In this document: positions 49,505-58,074 of the stretch, piece after piece | Numbering within the stretch: position 1 is the first letter of the stretch | Layout of the letters: every line of letters begins with the position of its first letter | Source of the DNA: Lactococcus paracarnosus | GTDB lineage: Bacteria > Bacillota > Bacilli > Lactobacillales > Streptococcaceae | Length of the DNA stretch: 64,000 nucleotides | Direction of reading: 5' to 3' | Assembly (NCBI RefSeq): GCF_006770285.1 | Contig: NZ_CP017195.1 | Span: 1,178,001 to 1,242,000, forward strand | The notes under the pieces: generated by a model | What the model saw: the letters and a program-made list of their open reading frames with translations, nothing else | Database searches by the model: none | What the model was told of the DNA's origin: nothing | Program-made: the position numbers and the translations under genes

Positions 49505-50529
49505 TTTTTATCCTTCATTCTATTTTTAATTGTCAATTGATTGGTGATGATGTAGGCATAAGTTGTCTCTGGGACTAGTTGCCTCAGTTCTTTTAGTCGA
49601 TTGTCAGATAGGTACTGTCTGACCCGTGTTGCCGATATCACCTTGTTCTTATTTTTATGACGTGGTATCACCTTGACGGAAACTTCTGGCTGCAATTCCT
49701 CTACTAGCAGTTGATTATAGCGATTAGTCACTAAAGATAGTGGCTCTTCGCCTACATAGCGTGAGCTAATCGCAAAATAAGGCACAAACCAATTTTTAAA
49801 TACTCTAGCATCAAGCTGGGCCTGATAGCTCACTACATCCACATCTCCGTGTAAGAAATACGCTGGAAACGTTGTATAGCTGACCATATAGGCAGCAGTC
49901 GACAAGACAGTAACATTAGGTAAATGTGCTATGCCTTGTCTGACTAGCGTAAACCGTTCCTCACTGCTAAAAAGGGAGCAGTCCTCACTAACGACAAACA
50001 GATAGACATGATCATTATCAGATGCAGCCTTTTCTACTAAATATTGATGACCTGAGGTAAACGGGTTAGCATTCATGACAATCGCCCCATTTCGTTTAGC
50101 TAAATCTCCCCTAGGATATTGCTTTAAAAACGCATTAATCGTCGGATAACCTTTCTCTAGTAGCACGCCATGATCTGTTTGGGACAAGGACTTAAAACCG
50201 ATATACCTGAATTTTTTTGCGTATTCTGGTTTAGTGAAGACAAAATACGGACTGATACCTCTTTGGCTAAGTCGGTTTTCCAGCTCACTAACGAGTTGAT
50301 TAAAATAGGCAGCGTCAGTTTGATTTGTCGCAATATACTTCATCACATTACCAGCTAAAGACCCCGTCGCAAGCATGTTTTGCTTACCATCAAATATGGC
50401 AATCGTCTCATCAATAACAGACAGCTCACTCTCTGAAAAATCATATATGCCAGCAGATGTTAAAAATCGCTGCCATATCCGTCTAGATGTTGTCACTGTT
50501 AAAAAAATATCCACTAGTTGCGTCATCAT
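49495..50529 (-). CDS. citC: Citrate lyase ligase
   Basis: Acetylates the thiol of the CitD prosthetic group with acetate and ATP, switching the lyase on. It has 344 residues, with an N-terminal GNAT-like part and a nucleotidyltransferase part from about residue 145 with MNANPFTSGHQYLVEKAA and SATRVRQYL. The start has AAAGGA 5 bases upstream of the first of two adjacent ATG codons. It follows citP by 93 bases. Confidence 0.93.
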   Translation of the reverse strand: MMTQLVDIFLTVTTSRRIWQRFLTSAGIYDFSESELSVIDETIAIFDGKQNMLATGSLAGNVMKYIATNQTDAAYFNQLVSELENRLSQRGISPYFVFTKPEYAKKFRYIGFKSLSQTDHGVLLEKGYPTINAFLKQYPRGDLAKRNGAIVMNANPFTSGHQYLVEKAASDNDHVYLFVVSEDCSLFSSEERFTLVRQGIAHLPNVTVLSTAAYMVSYTTFPAYFLHGDVDVVSYQAQLDARVFKNWFVPYFAISSRYVGEEPLSLVTNRYNQLLVEELQPEVSVKVIPRHKNKNKVISATRVRQYLSDNRLKELRQLVPETTYAYIITNQLTIKNRMKDKKWK

Positions 50530-50622
50530 TCATTTCCTTTATCTGTTATTAAAGCCATGCCTCTGGTCCTCGTGATGACACGTCTCTATAAAGTCCTGTC
50601 TTATGGGCTACTTCCATTAGCC

Positions 50623-51966
50623 TTAACTGAGTATTCCCATCAGGAATATAGCGACAGTCACTGTCATGGCACCACCTAAACGGACTGCCACTTGTGCAAA
50701 TGGCATCAAGGTCATGCGGTCACCAGCAGCCAATATGGCAAGTGCGCCTGTCCCACCTTGACCACTACAGCATGAAACAGCTATCGCAGTGTCAACAGGG
50801 TAGAGTCCTAATAGTTTAGAGACAACAAAGGCAGTGATAACGATTGCAAAGACAGTGGCAATAATCGTTAGAATCGCTGCAGGATTTTGGAAAACAGCGA
50901 TCAACTCTTTCCAGTCAGTTTTAGCGACACCAACACCAAATAATAGAGAAGGTGTCACACCTTTTACAGTAAAGCCATAAAGCGAGGCACCACCTGTCTC
51001 AATATTCTTGGGAATGTAACCTAACATTTTGGCACCCATCAAGACAAGCAATAGAATAACCGGTGCAGGCAGTTGGATACCAACTGCACTTTTAAGGACT
51101 GAGGATAACCAAACAACTAAAAAGTAGATGGCGATGGCCAGAACACCCGCAGTCAACGTTTTTTCTATACTGACTGTCTTGTTACTGGACTTCAAGTTAT
51201 CAAGTTTCTCATCATCACTATCTATGAGCTTACCATTGCCTGTTAAAGCAGGACGCATTTCACCAAGTTTTTTCAGTACACCTGATAATAAAACGGCAAC
51301 TAAACTACCCAGCATAACACACGGCAAAATTTGACCAAAAATATTATCTTGACTCATGCCACTCATGACTGCTGCATAACCAATTGACAAAGGCATGGCA
51401 CCTTCACACACACCGCCAGCCATGATTGGTGCAACGATAAAGAAATACGCTTTATAGGCTGTCATACCAAGTAGCATACCAACACCTGTGCCGACTAAAG
51501 AACCTGCTATATCACACAGAATTAAAATCAATAAAATCCTTGACGTTGCTTTAACCAAGGTAACCCGATTCATGGATGCGATACTACCGACAACGAGAAG
51601 GGTAATAAAAAACATCAGAAAATTGTTATTTGACATAAAGCTACTCACAACCTTCACCGTTGACACAGGTAACCAGTTTTTATAGACTAAGAATGCTGGC
51701 AAAAAGGTGACCACAAGTACCTTACCACCTAATGATTTTAAAACGGGAATATGCGCACCGATTTCCTCAAGTAGATAGGCAAAAACTGTCATCACACCAA
51801 GTGAGACCAGCATATCCTTTTCTGGTACAACATCTAAAATGGTAATCCCGATGTAGCCAATCAATAAAACTAAGTAGATTGGCAAGGGAATGAACCCGAT
51901 TTTGAGCTGTTTTAGTTTATCAAGCATTGTATTTTGTGCTGTATCTTGTGTTGCAGTGTTTTTCAT
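50623..51966 (-). CDS. citP: Citrate/malate transporter of the 2-hydroxycarboxylate family (CitP-like)
   Basis: A 447-residue transporter with about eleven hydrophobic segments and two re-entrant loops. The first loop reads AGGVCEGAMPLS, where most members have GGxG, so a Cys replaces the last Gly. The second reads GQGGTGALAIL. The substrate-binding Arg of the family is seen at Arg429 in QVAVRLGG. In Lactococcus lactis biovar diacetylactis citP is on a plasmid; here it sits in the chromosomal-type cit operon between citM and citC. Citrate-lactate exchange is inferred from the context. Confidence 0.9.
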   Translation of the reverse strand: MKNTATQDTAQNTMLDKLKQLKIGFIPLPIYLVLLIGYIGITILDVVPEKDMLVSLGVMTVFAYLLEEIGAHIPVLKSLGGKVLVVTFLPAFLVYKNWLPVSTVKVVSSFMSNNNFLMFFITLLVVGSIASMNRVTLVKATSRILLILILCDIAGSLVGTGVGMLLGMTAYKAYFFIVAPIMAGGVCEGAMPLSIGYAAVMSGMSQDNIFGQILPCVMLGSLVAVLLSGVLKKLGEMRPALTGNGKLIDSDDEKLDNLKSSNKTVSIEKTLTAGVLAIAIYFLVVWLSSVLKSAVGIQLPAPVILLLVLMGAKMLGYIPKNIETGGASLYGFTVKGVTPSLLFGVGVAKTDWKELIAVFQNPAAILTIIATVFAIVITAFVVSKLLGLYPVDTAIAVSCCSGQGGTGALAILAAGDRMTLMPFAQVAVRLGGAMTVTVAIFLMGILS

Positions 51967-52028
51967 ACTAAGTACCTTTCCTTAAAAAAAGACCACCTTT
52001 AACCTACAAAAGCTAAAGATGTCATCAA

Positions 52029-53177
52029 TTATTTATCTGTCACATATTTTCTAACAGCTGCGACGACTGCTTCAACTACTCCTTCATCAAAGACATTGGC
52101 AATCATATTATCTACTTTAGGTTTGACTGTTAAATGACTCAAAGCTTGTGCAACTTTGATTTGCAAGCCTTCATCTACTGTTTTTAAGTGTGTTTCCAGT
52201 AATCCTTTAAAAAGACCTGGAAATACAAGTAAGTTATTGACCTGATTCGGATATTGTGATGAGCCAGTTGCCATGATTTTCGCACCTGCTGCTTTAGCAA
52301 GGTGTGGTGCAATTTCAGGACAAGGATTGGCCAAGGCAAAAACAATACAGTCATCCGCCATGCGACGGACTTGTTGGACAGATAATACGTCCCTATCAGA
52401 CAGACCAATGAACACATCCTGTCCTGAAATCAGTTCATCTAAGCTCTGCCCTTGTCCTTGATGAATTTTAGCTGAAAACTTGCGTTGATAGTGATTATAG
52501 CGTGTATCCTTTTCTGTGATTTTGCCGTGGATATCAACCAAGGTCAACTGTGTGATTCCAAATCGATAGAGCAATTTCGCTGTCGCAAGTCCTGATGCAC
52601 TGACACCATGAATCAAGACCTTTAGTCCTGTGATTGGTTTATCGACAACCTTTGCCGCGTTCATTAAGGCTGCTAAGACAACGATGGCTGTACCAGTTTG
52701 ATCATCATGATAGACAGGAATATCAAGAGCTGCTTTTAACTTTGCTTCTATTTCAAAGCATCTTGGTGCGGCAATATCTTCTAAATGAATGCCTGCAAAA
52801 CTCTTAGCTATATTTTTAATTGTCTCGACAAAATCGGCTACTGGTACTGGATTGATTGCTAAAGGCAGGGCATCAACACCAGAAAACTGCTTATAAATCA
52901 ACGCTTTTCCTTCAACGATCGGTAGACCACCTGCTGGACCGATATTACCTAATCCTAAAACTGCTGTACCATCTGTCACTAAGGCAACTAATTTACCACT
53001 TAGTGTATACTTATTTTTTGCTGACTCGTCATTCTCTATGAGTTTGGCTAATTCACCAACACCAGGGGTATAGGCTTCCGCCATATCATATTTAGAGCGA
53101 ATACGAATGCCTGCCTGCATACTTAATACACCCGTATCTTGTTCATGTATCCTGAGTACTTTCTTCAGATTTACCAC
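52029..53177 (-). CDS. citM: Malic enzyme family oxaloacetate decarboxylase (CitM-like)
   Basis: A 382-residue NAD-type malic enzyme homolog. In this operon it probably decarboxylates the oxaloacetate released by citrate lyase to pyruvate. Visible motifs: MAEAYTPGVGELAK, GLGNIGPAGGLPIVEGKA, HLEDIAAPRCFEIE, VYHDDQTGTAIVVLAAL and the nucleotide loop VLIHGVSASGLATAKLL. The start is GTG at 53175-53177, behind a purine-rich double AAGGAG that lies slightly far (12 bases). It is the first gene of the cit operon. Confidence 0.9.
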   Translation of the reverse strand: MVNLKKVLRIHEQDTGVLSMQAGIRIRSKYDMAEAYTPGVGELAKLIENDESAKNKYTLSGKLVALVTDGTAVLGLGNIGPAGGLPIVEGKALIYKQFSGVDALPLAINPVPVADFVETIKNIAKSFAGIHLEDIAAPRCFEIEAKLKAALDIPVYHDDQTGTAIVVLAALMNAAKVVDKPITGLKVLIHGVSASGLATAKLLYRFGITQLTLVDIHGKITEKDTRYNHYQRKFSAKIHQGQGQSLDELISGQDVFIGLSDRDVLSVQQVRRMADDCIVFALANPCPEIAPHLAKAAGAKIMATGSSQYPNQVNNLLVFPGLFKGLLETHLKTVDEGLQIKVAQALSHLTVKPKVDNMIANVFDEGVVEAVVAAVRKYVTDK

Positions 53178-53208
53178 GTCTCTTATTTTCTCCTTCTCCT
53201 TTTGACTA

Positions 53209-53220
53209 CCTAAATTTAGG
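53209..53220. repeat. 12-bp palindrome in the citM leader
   Basis: CCTAAATTTAGG is a perfect palindrome 32 bases upstream of the citM start. It shares CTAAATTTAG with the palindrome behind the operon at 45341-45364. Confidence 0.5.
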
Positions 53221-53222
53221 CA

Positions 53223-53244
53223 TAAAAAATCACCCTATCGGGTG
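53223..53244 (-). terminator. Terminator-like hairpin in the citM leader
   Basis: On the minus strand CACCC-GATA-GGGTG is followed by ATTTTTTA, 46 bases before the citM start codon. It may end transcripts arriving from upstream, or be an attenuator of the cit operon. Confidence 0.55.
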
Positions 53245-53625
53245 GAACGATTACTAAACTGGCCCACTTATTATCAAAACCTATCATGCTTATCTCTTAT
53301 CTAATAAACCGTAATATAATAACTTATTTTCTCAGCAAAAAAACACCTGAATGCCAATCAACTTGAAACTTGGGAGAGTCAAGATAAAGCAATCAGATGT
53401 CAAACAGCTATAACAACAAAAGAGAACATGTTAAAAGCGAGACACATTAAAAAATAACCAATTGGCTCAAACCGACCTGTATAGACACACATTAAATAGG
53501 CTATTTAATATAGAAGACCCCTCATAGATAGGCTATAGAGCAAGCTGGGGAGAGGAGCTTGAGACATATATAATAACGTCCAAATTAAATGATGGAGTTA
53601 GTTGAACGTCGCCTACGGCCGATAA

Positions 53626-54013
53626 GTACCTCAATTCAATAAGAATAGCAGACTCTTGGTTGGCTACTCTAAGCTAAACAATAGCTTAACCAGGCAATTT
53701 GGTATTGATAATCAGCATCACGTCTTAATAACTGGTCAAAATATAGGCGGACTATATGAAGCTACTATATGATCAACCATTAAGTAAGCAAGTAAAGGCA
53801 TTATTCTTACAAAGCAGATCAAAAACAATCAAAGGAAGGTATTGTTTCTAATGCTGTTAAGTCAGTCATCACAAAATTTATTTGGGCAATGACTTATCTA
53901 TCCTGCAAGACGATATGCATGGAGGCATCCCTGTAATTTTGTACTATCTATCAAACATATCATCGAAACTGACACATCTAATCACTACATTCACCTGTCA
54001 TTCACATCGCAAA
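53626..54013 (+). pseudogene. Possible decayed coding segment
   Basis: Stop-free stretches follow each other in different frames: 53626-53769 (contains LTRQFGIDNQHHVLITGQ), 53771-53848 (DQPLSKQVKALFLQ), 53847-53933 (SNAVKSVITKF) and 53885-54013 (GNDLSILQDDMHGGIPV). The residue make-up looks protein-like, but no family was recognised and AT-rich DNA can produce this by chance. A remnant of a cit regulator is only a guess from position. Confidence 0.22.
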
Positions 54014-54320
54014 TAACAGTCATTATCTTATATATTATCACATGCGCTAAAGATAATCGTTTATAGGCTCAGCACATTCATGCTCCATTGCTCACTTAAA
54101 ACGGATGCTACTATCACCAAACTTAAGTTACCATATGTCCAGCTTAAATTCAGTTGAGGCCGCCTTGTTTAGCTCGTGGCTTGTCTGGGGTCTAGCGTTT
54201 TTTTACCGAGTTACCATGATTTGCTCATGATTTTTACCTTAATAGGTCCGCTAACTCGTGGTGGCTAGTATAAAAAGATGTGACATTTTTATACAGATTA
54301 CTGATAATCTCTACTCATCG

Positions 54321-54469
54321 TGATATAATAATAGTGTCTAGATATTACTATAAGCGCATAAGCCTGACATTTTCACTAATGGTTCACACCATTATTGTAT
54401 TTTCAAAGGTCATCGAATGTACTTGAACTACCTGCCCACAAAATAGTGGGCTTTTGGTTCAAGTTTTTT
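54321..54469 (+). ncRNA. Predicted small RNA with its own promoter and terminator
   Basis: An extended -10 TGA-TATAAT (54321-54329) predicts a start near 54336. Two hairpins follow: TAATGGT/ACCATTA (54377-54394), then a nested stem ACTTGAAC/GTTCAAGT (54421-54428 with 54457-54464) enclosing GCCCAC/GTGGGC, ending in six T. No plus-strand gene lies upstream, so the terminator implies a short non-coding transcript of about 135 bases. No known RNA family was recognised. Confidence 0.45.
54421..54469 (+). terminator. Strong orphan intrinsic terminator
   Basis: An outer 8-bp stem and inner 6-bp stem, separated by small internal loops, are followed by TTTTTT (54464-54469). It is predicted to end the small RNA. 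Confidence 0.8.
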
Positions 54470-54490
54470 AACAACTTCTGTTGTTATTTT
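54470..54490 (+). terminator. Second tandem terminator hairpin
   Basis: AACAAC-TTCT-GTTGTT (54470-54485) is followed by ATTTT. It lies directly behind the first terminator and 74 bases before the XRE gene. Confidence 0.55.
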
Positions 54491-54563
54491 TAGTTTACGA
54501 CTTTTGTTGTTCTTTGTCAAGCGATTTTATAAAAAAAACTATTTTTTTAAAGGAGAAGTAAGT

Positions 54564-54890
54564 ATGTTACCAGAAAGGTTAAAAACACTACGCTTAGAAG
54601 CCAAACTAACACAAAAACAAATTGCCCAACACTTCGATATTTCCCAACAATCTTATGCTTTGTGGGAAAATGGCAAAAGAAATCCTAAAAATATACAAAA
54701 TATCGCAAACTTCTTTAATGTCTCCACAGATTATCTCCTAGGACATACTGATAGCAAAGCACCTATTAAATTAGATGATGATTTGGATACTGCACTTGAT
54801 TCATTTAAGGCTTTTGATGGTAAAGCGATGACTGAAAGTGATCGTGAGACGATTCGGGGCATACTAAAAGAGATGTTTAAAGATAAATGA
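54564..54890 (+). CDS. XRE family HTH transcriptional regulator
   Basis: A 108-residue protein. The N-terminal HTH (about 1-60: LPERLKTLRLEAKLTQKQIA, then ISQQSYALWENGKRNPK) is followed by an acidic C-terminal tail with SDRETIRGILKEMF. The ATG at 54564 is chosen for its AAAGGAG site 9 bases upstream. It is paired with the ImmA-like gene 3 bases downstream, like repressor/antirepressor-protease modules of mobile elements. No integrase or phage gene is near. Confidence 0.88.
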   Translation: MLPERLKTLRLEAKLTQKQIAQHFDISQQSYALWENGKRNPKNIQNIANFFNVSTDYLLGHTDSKAPIKLDDDLDTALDSFKAFDGKAMTESDRETIRGILKEMFKDK

Positions 54891-54893
54891 TAT

Positions 54894-55952
54894 ATGATAA
54901 AAAAAATTACACGACACCTCAAAGAACTAGGCATTGAGGTAAGCTATGCACAACTCGAAAATAATGGTTTCTTTGGATGCTTTAATAGCAAGCCTATCAT
55001 CGTGATCAACGCACAATTAGATGTCATCACAACAGCGGTCACGCTATTACATGAGGTAGCTCATTTTCTAAACGAAGATTATGATAAGATGATTTCAAAT
55101 CAACTGCAAAACAACAACATGGAATATGAGGCCAATCGCTTCATGATCCAAAAGGTGCTATTTTTGCTAGATCAAGAACATGACTTCACCCCTCATACAA
55201 ATTACTATCAAATCATCCATAGCCTAGCACTCCCTTCACATCTTAATACAGTCGTCTATGATGAATTAGCTAAACTAATTCAGGATAAATATGGTATTGA
55301 TGACGATAAAGCAGCATATCAGTATTATCAAAGCGCACAAGAAAGTGCAACCTACATCAGTAACTACAGAAAGGTAGCACCAATGACAAAAAACTATTTC
55401 AAAATGCCAATAGATGACAGATTAAGTTTCCTATTTCCGGAATTTCGCATGGCTAAGGAACTCTACTCCTTAATCGATTCTGATCGCGCACACATCGGGG
55501 AATTTTTAGATTTTGTTGAGGTATCTAAGGATCATACAAGTCAAGAAACCTATTTCAAACTCAAGCTATCCGGTATGGCTAATCAAACAGATGCACTATA
55601 TGTGCTTGCCCTCGACGATAAACTCATCGGCTGTGTCGACCTACATGACATCGATTTGCTGGCAAACAAAGCAGAAATCGGCTATTGGCTACATTCAAGC
55701 TATGCCAATCAGGGGATTATGTCAAAAGCCATCCATCAACTTTGTACCTATGCCTTTCATAACTTAGGACTCAATCGGCTTGCAATCGTTGCTGATGTAG
55801 CTAATATAGCCAGTAATCAAGTTGCCTTAAAAAATGGCTTTACTTTCGTCGGTACTGAAAAAGAAGTCGCCATCAAATCTGGTAACTATAGAGATCATAA
55901 TCACTATTATTTACTCAAGCGTGATTTTATGGCATCTACTCTGGATAAGTAA
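54894..55952 (+). CDS. ImmA/IrrE-type metallopeptidase fused to a GNAT acetyltransferase
   Basis: A 352-residue two-domain protein. Residues 1 to about 150 resemble ImmA/IrrE peptidases, with the zinc motif LLHEVAHFLNED (HExxH) and a further Glu in NNMEYEANRFM. Residues about 164-350 form a complete RimJ/RimL-type acetyltransferase with acetyl-CoA loop SSYANQGIMSKAI. At the joint, Met164 (ATG 55383-55385) is preceded by AAAGGT at a good distance, so the second domain may also be made alone. ImmA proteins cleave or inactivate partner XRE repressors; the partner here is probably the preceding gene. I do not know this fusion from characterised systems. Confidence 0.8.
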   Translation: MIKKITRHLKELGIEVSYAQLENNGFFGCFNSKPIIVINAQLDVITTAVTLLHEVAHFLNEDYDKMISNQLQNNNMEYEANRFMIQKVLFLLDQEHDFTPHTNYYQIIHSLALPSHLNTVVYDELAKLIQDKYGIDDDKAAYQYYQSAQESATYISNYRKVAPMTKNYFKMPIDDRLSFLFPEFRMAKELYSLIDSDRAHIGEFLDFVEVSKDHTSQETYFKLKLSGMANQTDALYVLALDDKLIGCVDLHDIDLLANKAEIGYWLHSSYANQGIMSKAIHQLCTYAFHNLGLNRLAIVADVANIASNQVALKNGFTFVGTEKEVAIKSGNYRDHNHYYLLKRDFMASTLDK

Positions 55953-55981
55953 GCTAGGTCATTTCAACCTATCAGACAGGC

Positions 55982-56028
55982 ATATAAAAAAAACTTGGCG
56001 TTTACCAACACACCAAGATTTTTTATAT
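55982..56028. terminator. Bidirectional terminator after the ImmA-GNAT gene
   Basis: ATATAAAAAA...CTTGG pairs with CCAAG...TTTTTTATAT, with T runs on both strands. It separates the plus-strand fusion gene from the minus-strand hypothetical gene. Confidence 0.75.
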
Positions 56029-56073
56029 CTTCTAAATTTACGATAGAGCTCATGCAGAAACAAAGAAAGAGAC

Positions 56074-56607
56074 CTACTCCTCCACTTGTCCAATTCTCAA
56101 GTTAACGAGTTGCTGCTCATCTGAGATCCCAGAGAATTTTTCTATCAAGAACTGGTACCCTTCTTTTGTTGACGTCGCATCCTGATAACTCTGTATCAAG
56201 CCAAATCGATCAAGCAACGTCACCTGATGCGATGCTAAACTTGCGGCAAGTTGGACCAGCATACTCATATCTTCACATTCAAAATGAAACTGACGACCAT
56301 CAGTCAAGTGTAGAATTATGTCTAAGTTAAGTCGATCTCCCAAGGCAAAAACAACACTGGTTAATTTTTTGATGGGTGAAATAACTATTTTTTCAATGTC
56401 ACGATATGAAAACATGGCTAACTTATCTTGTTTTTTTCTCGTAGTCAGTGGGATAAGCTCAAACAAGTTGATCCCACTTTCAGCTACGGCTAAACAAAAC
56501 AAGGGTGGTAACTTAACAGGTAAACTAGGATAGGTTTCGCCATCTATCTCAATCGTTGTCTGTAAAATACGATGACTAGCAAATGCCTCAAATGATGTGA
56601 TGTCCAT
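56074..56607 (-). CDS. Hypothetical protein
   Basis: A 177-residue soluble protein that I do not recognise. The middle (residues about 60-125) alternates short strands with YRDIEKIVISPIKKLTSVVF and LHLTDGRQFHFECEDM, a pattern like a small PH-type beta-barrel domain, followed by helices. It has no signal peptide, membrane segment or catalytic motif. The gene stands alone on the minus strand in the accessory region; the start has AAAGAGG upstream. Codon use looks ordinary and the frame is intact, so a real protein is likely. Confidence 0.7.
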   Translation of the reverse strand: MDITSFEAFASHRILQTTIEIDGETYPSLPVKLPPLFCLAVAESGINLFELIPLTTRKKQDKLAMFSYRDIEKIVISPIKKLTSVVFALGDRLNLDIILHLTDGRQFHFECEDMSMLVQLAASLASHQVTLLDRFGLIQSYQDATSTKEGYQFLIEKFSGISDEQQLVNLRIGQVEE

Positions 56608-56805
56608 AACTCGCCTCTTTTCCTCGATTTTATGTTTAGCATAACGCCTTTATTGTAATTTGTCAAATTTTAAATGAGTCTACTCTTGTAAGTCACTCAT
56701 TCAGCTTTAAACGTATGACGGCCTTATTCTCAAAAGACTAACTTACACACTCACCTCTTACAAATAAGCCAGTAAGTGTTATCCTATATAATAGAGGTGA
56801 TGCAT

Positions 56806-57504
56806 ATGATAGAAAATGAGTTTAAACAACAAATAGGAAACCCACTCCCAAATTGGGCTAGTCGACCACAGCCTAAAAAGATCATACTTGAAGGCCAGTA
56901 TTGTCGACTAGTACCTGTTACCGTAGGTAGACATCTAGCAGACCTATATCATGTCTATGGCCCTGAAAGTCAACTGAGCAATTGGACCTACTTGCCTTTT
57001 GAGCGCTTTGAGGACCTAGCATCCTTTGAAGATCATTTGACATTGATGAGCCAATCTGAAGAGCAGCTACATTACGCAATTATAGACAAAATAAGCGGAA
57101 AGGCATTAGGCAGTCTAGCATTGATGCGGATAGATAGGCAACAAGGTAGTGCTGAGGTAGGTTATGTCATTTACTCAGATAGCCTCAAGTCGACTCGTGT
57201 CGCGACAGAAGCCCAGTTTCTGCTAGCAAGCTATATTTTTGATGACCTAGGCTATCGCAGATATGAATGGAAATGCGATGCCTTAAATACCCCATCCATT
57301 GCTGCAGCCCTACGCTTGGGATTTTCTAAAGAGGGGACGTTTAGACAAGCACTTGTCTATAAGGGACGAAATAGAGATACGACTTGGCTGTCGATGTTGG
57401 ACATTGAATGGCCTCAGCACAAGAAGCAACTGCTGGCTTGGTTAAATCCAAATAATTTCACGCCTGATGGTAGGCAAAAGAAACGGCTTAAGGAGATGAA
57501 CTAA
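56806..57504 (+). CDS. GNAT family acetyltransferase (RimJ/RimL-like)
   Basis: A 232-residue protein. It shows an N-terminal PLPNWASRPQPKKIILEG, the beta-hairpin core LGSLALMRIDRQQGSAEVGY and the acetyl-CoA region SDSLKSTRVATEA. The C-terminal YRRYEWKCDALNTPSIAAA and LRLGFSKEGTFRQA are typical of ribosomal-protein-type GNATs. The substrate is unknown. The ATG at 56806 follows GAGGTG by 6 bases; longer starts overlap that site. Confidence 0.87.
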   Translation: MIENEFKQQIGNPLPNWASRPQPKKIILEGQYCRLVPVTVGRHLADLYHVYGPESQLSNWTYLPFERFEDLASFEDHLTLMSQSEEQLHYAIIDKISGKALGSLALMRIDRQQGSAEVGYVIYSDSLKSTRVATEAQFLLASYIFDDLGYRRYEWKCDALNTPSIAAALRLGFSKEGTFRQALVYKGRNRDTTWLSMLDIEWPQHKKQLLAWLNPNNFTPDGRQKKRLKEMN

Positions 57505-57609
57505 TCGTTATCGTTATTCTTATCTTCATCACACCTATCTTATCCCGTATGATTTGATGAGATGCCGAAACGTCACTCCCTACCCTATCACTAACAAGAA
57601 GAGGACTTT

Positions 57610-58074
57610 ATGGAAAATATTATCAGTTTTGTCAATATCTGCGTCAAAGATGGTGATAATATCTTATTAATTAATCGACAGCACGATCACTTCAAGGGCT
57701 GGATTCCACCTGGTGGAAAAGTTATCTTTCCAGAAAGCTTTTTTGAGGCTGCAGTAAGAGAACTAGAAGAAGAAACAGGACTTGTCGCAACAAACTTAGT
57801 CTTAAAAGGCATCTCTGGCTTCACCAATGAGGGAGCTTATGAACGACACGTCTACTACGACTTCCTCTGCACAGCATTTTCTGGCTCACTGAAAGCATCT
57901 CGAGAAGGGGTCCCAAACTGGTGGCCAATTCGTTCACTTGACACCTTGCCAATGCAAGCAGAAATTAGGCAGAGACTTCCCCTCTATTTTAGGGCAGGTA
58001 GTTTTGAAAGTATCAACTACTGGGATAATGATACCAAGGTAATCTCAAAAAATAGCACCAAGTTGTATGATTAG
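57610..58074 (+). CDS. NUDIX hydrolase
   Basis: A 154-residue protein with a complete Nudix box: G-x5-E-x7-REx-EE-xG, read from GGKVIFPESFFEAAVRELEE to ETGL at residues about 37-60. The tail after residue 100 (PNWWPIRSLDTLPMQAEI) is like 8-oxo-dGTP diphosphatase (MutT)-type members, so nucleotide pool sanitation is likely but unproven. It has an AAGAGGAC ribosome site and stands 105 bases after the GNAT gene. Confidence 0.87.
   Translation: MENIISFVNICVKDGDNILLINRQHDHFKGWIPPGGKVIFPESFFEAAVRELEEETGLVATNLVLKGISGFTNEGAYERHVYYDFLCTAFSGSLKASREGVPNWWPIRSLDTLPMQAEIRQRLPLYFRAGSFESINYWDNDTKVISKNSTKLYD

Larger units (their letters stand above)
53245..54563. other. 1.3-kb gene-free region upstream of citM
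   Basis: It has no complete gene on either strand. It holds the expected cit promoter region, a chain of short open segments in shifting frames (53626-54013) that may be a decayed gene, an extended -10 promoter at 54321-54329 and two plus-strand terminators at 54421-54490. The divergent citI-type regulator found next to citM in several lactic acid bacteria is absent. Confidence 0.6.

Noticed and set aside
53231..53255. T-box-like GGGTGGAAC on the plus strand
   Set aside because: Only part of the T-box consensus is present, no plus-strand gene follows for 1.3 kb, and the sequence is fully explained as one arm of the minus-strand hairpin in the citM leader.
54564..55952. Prophage
   Set aside because: An XRE/ImmA-like pair is typical of prophages, but no integrase, replication, structural or lysis genes are present in the window.
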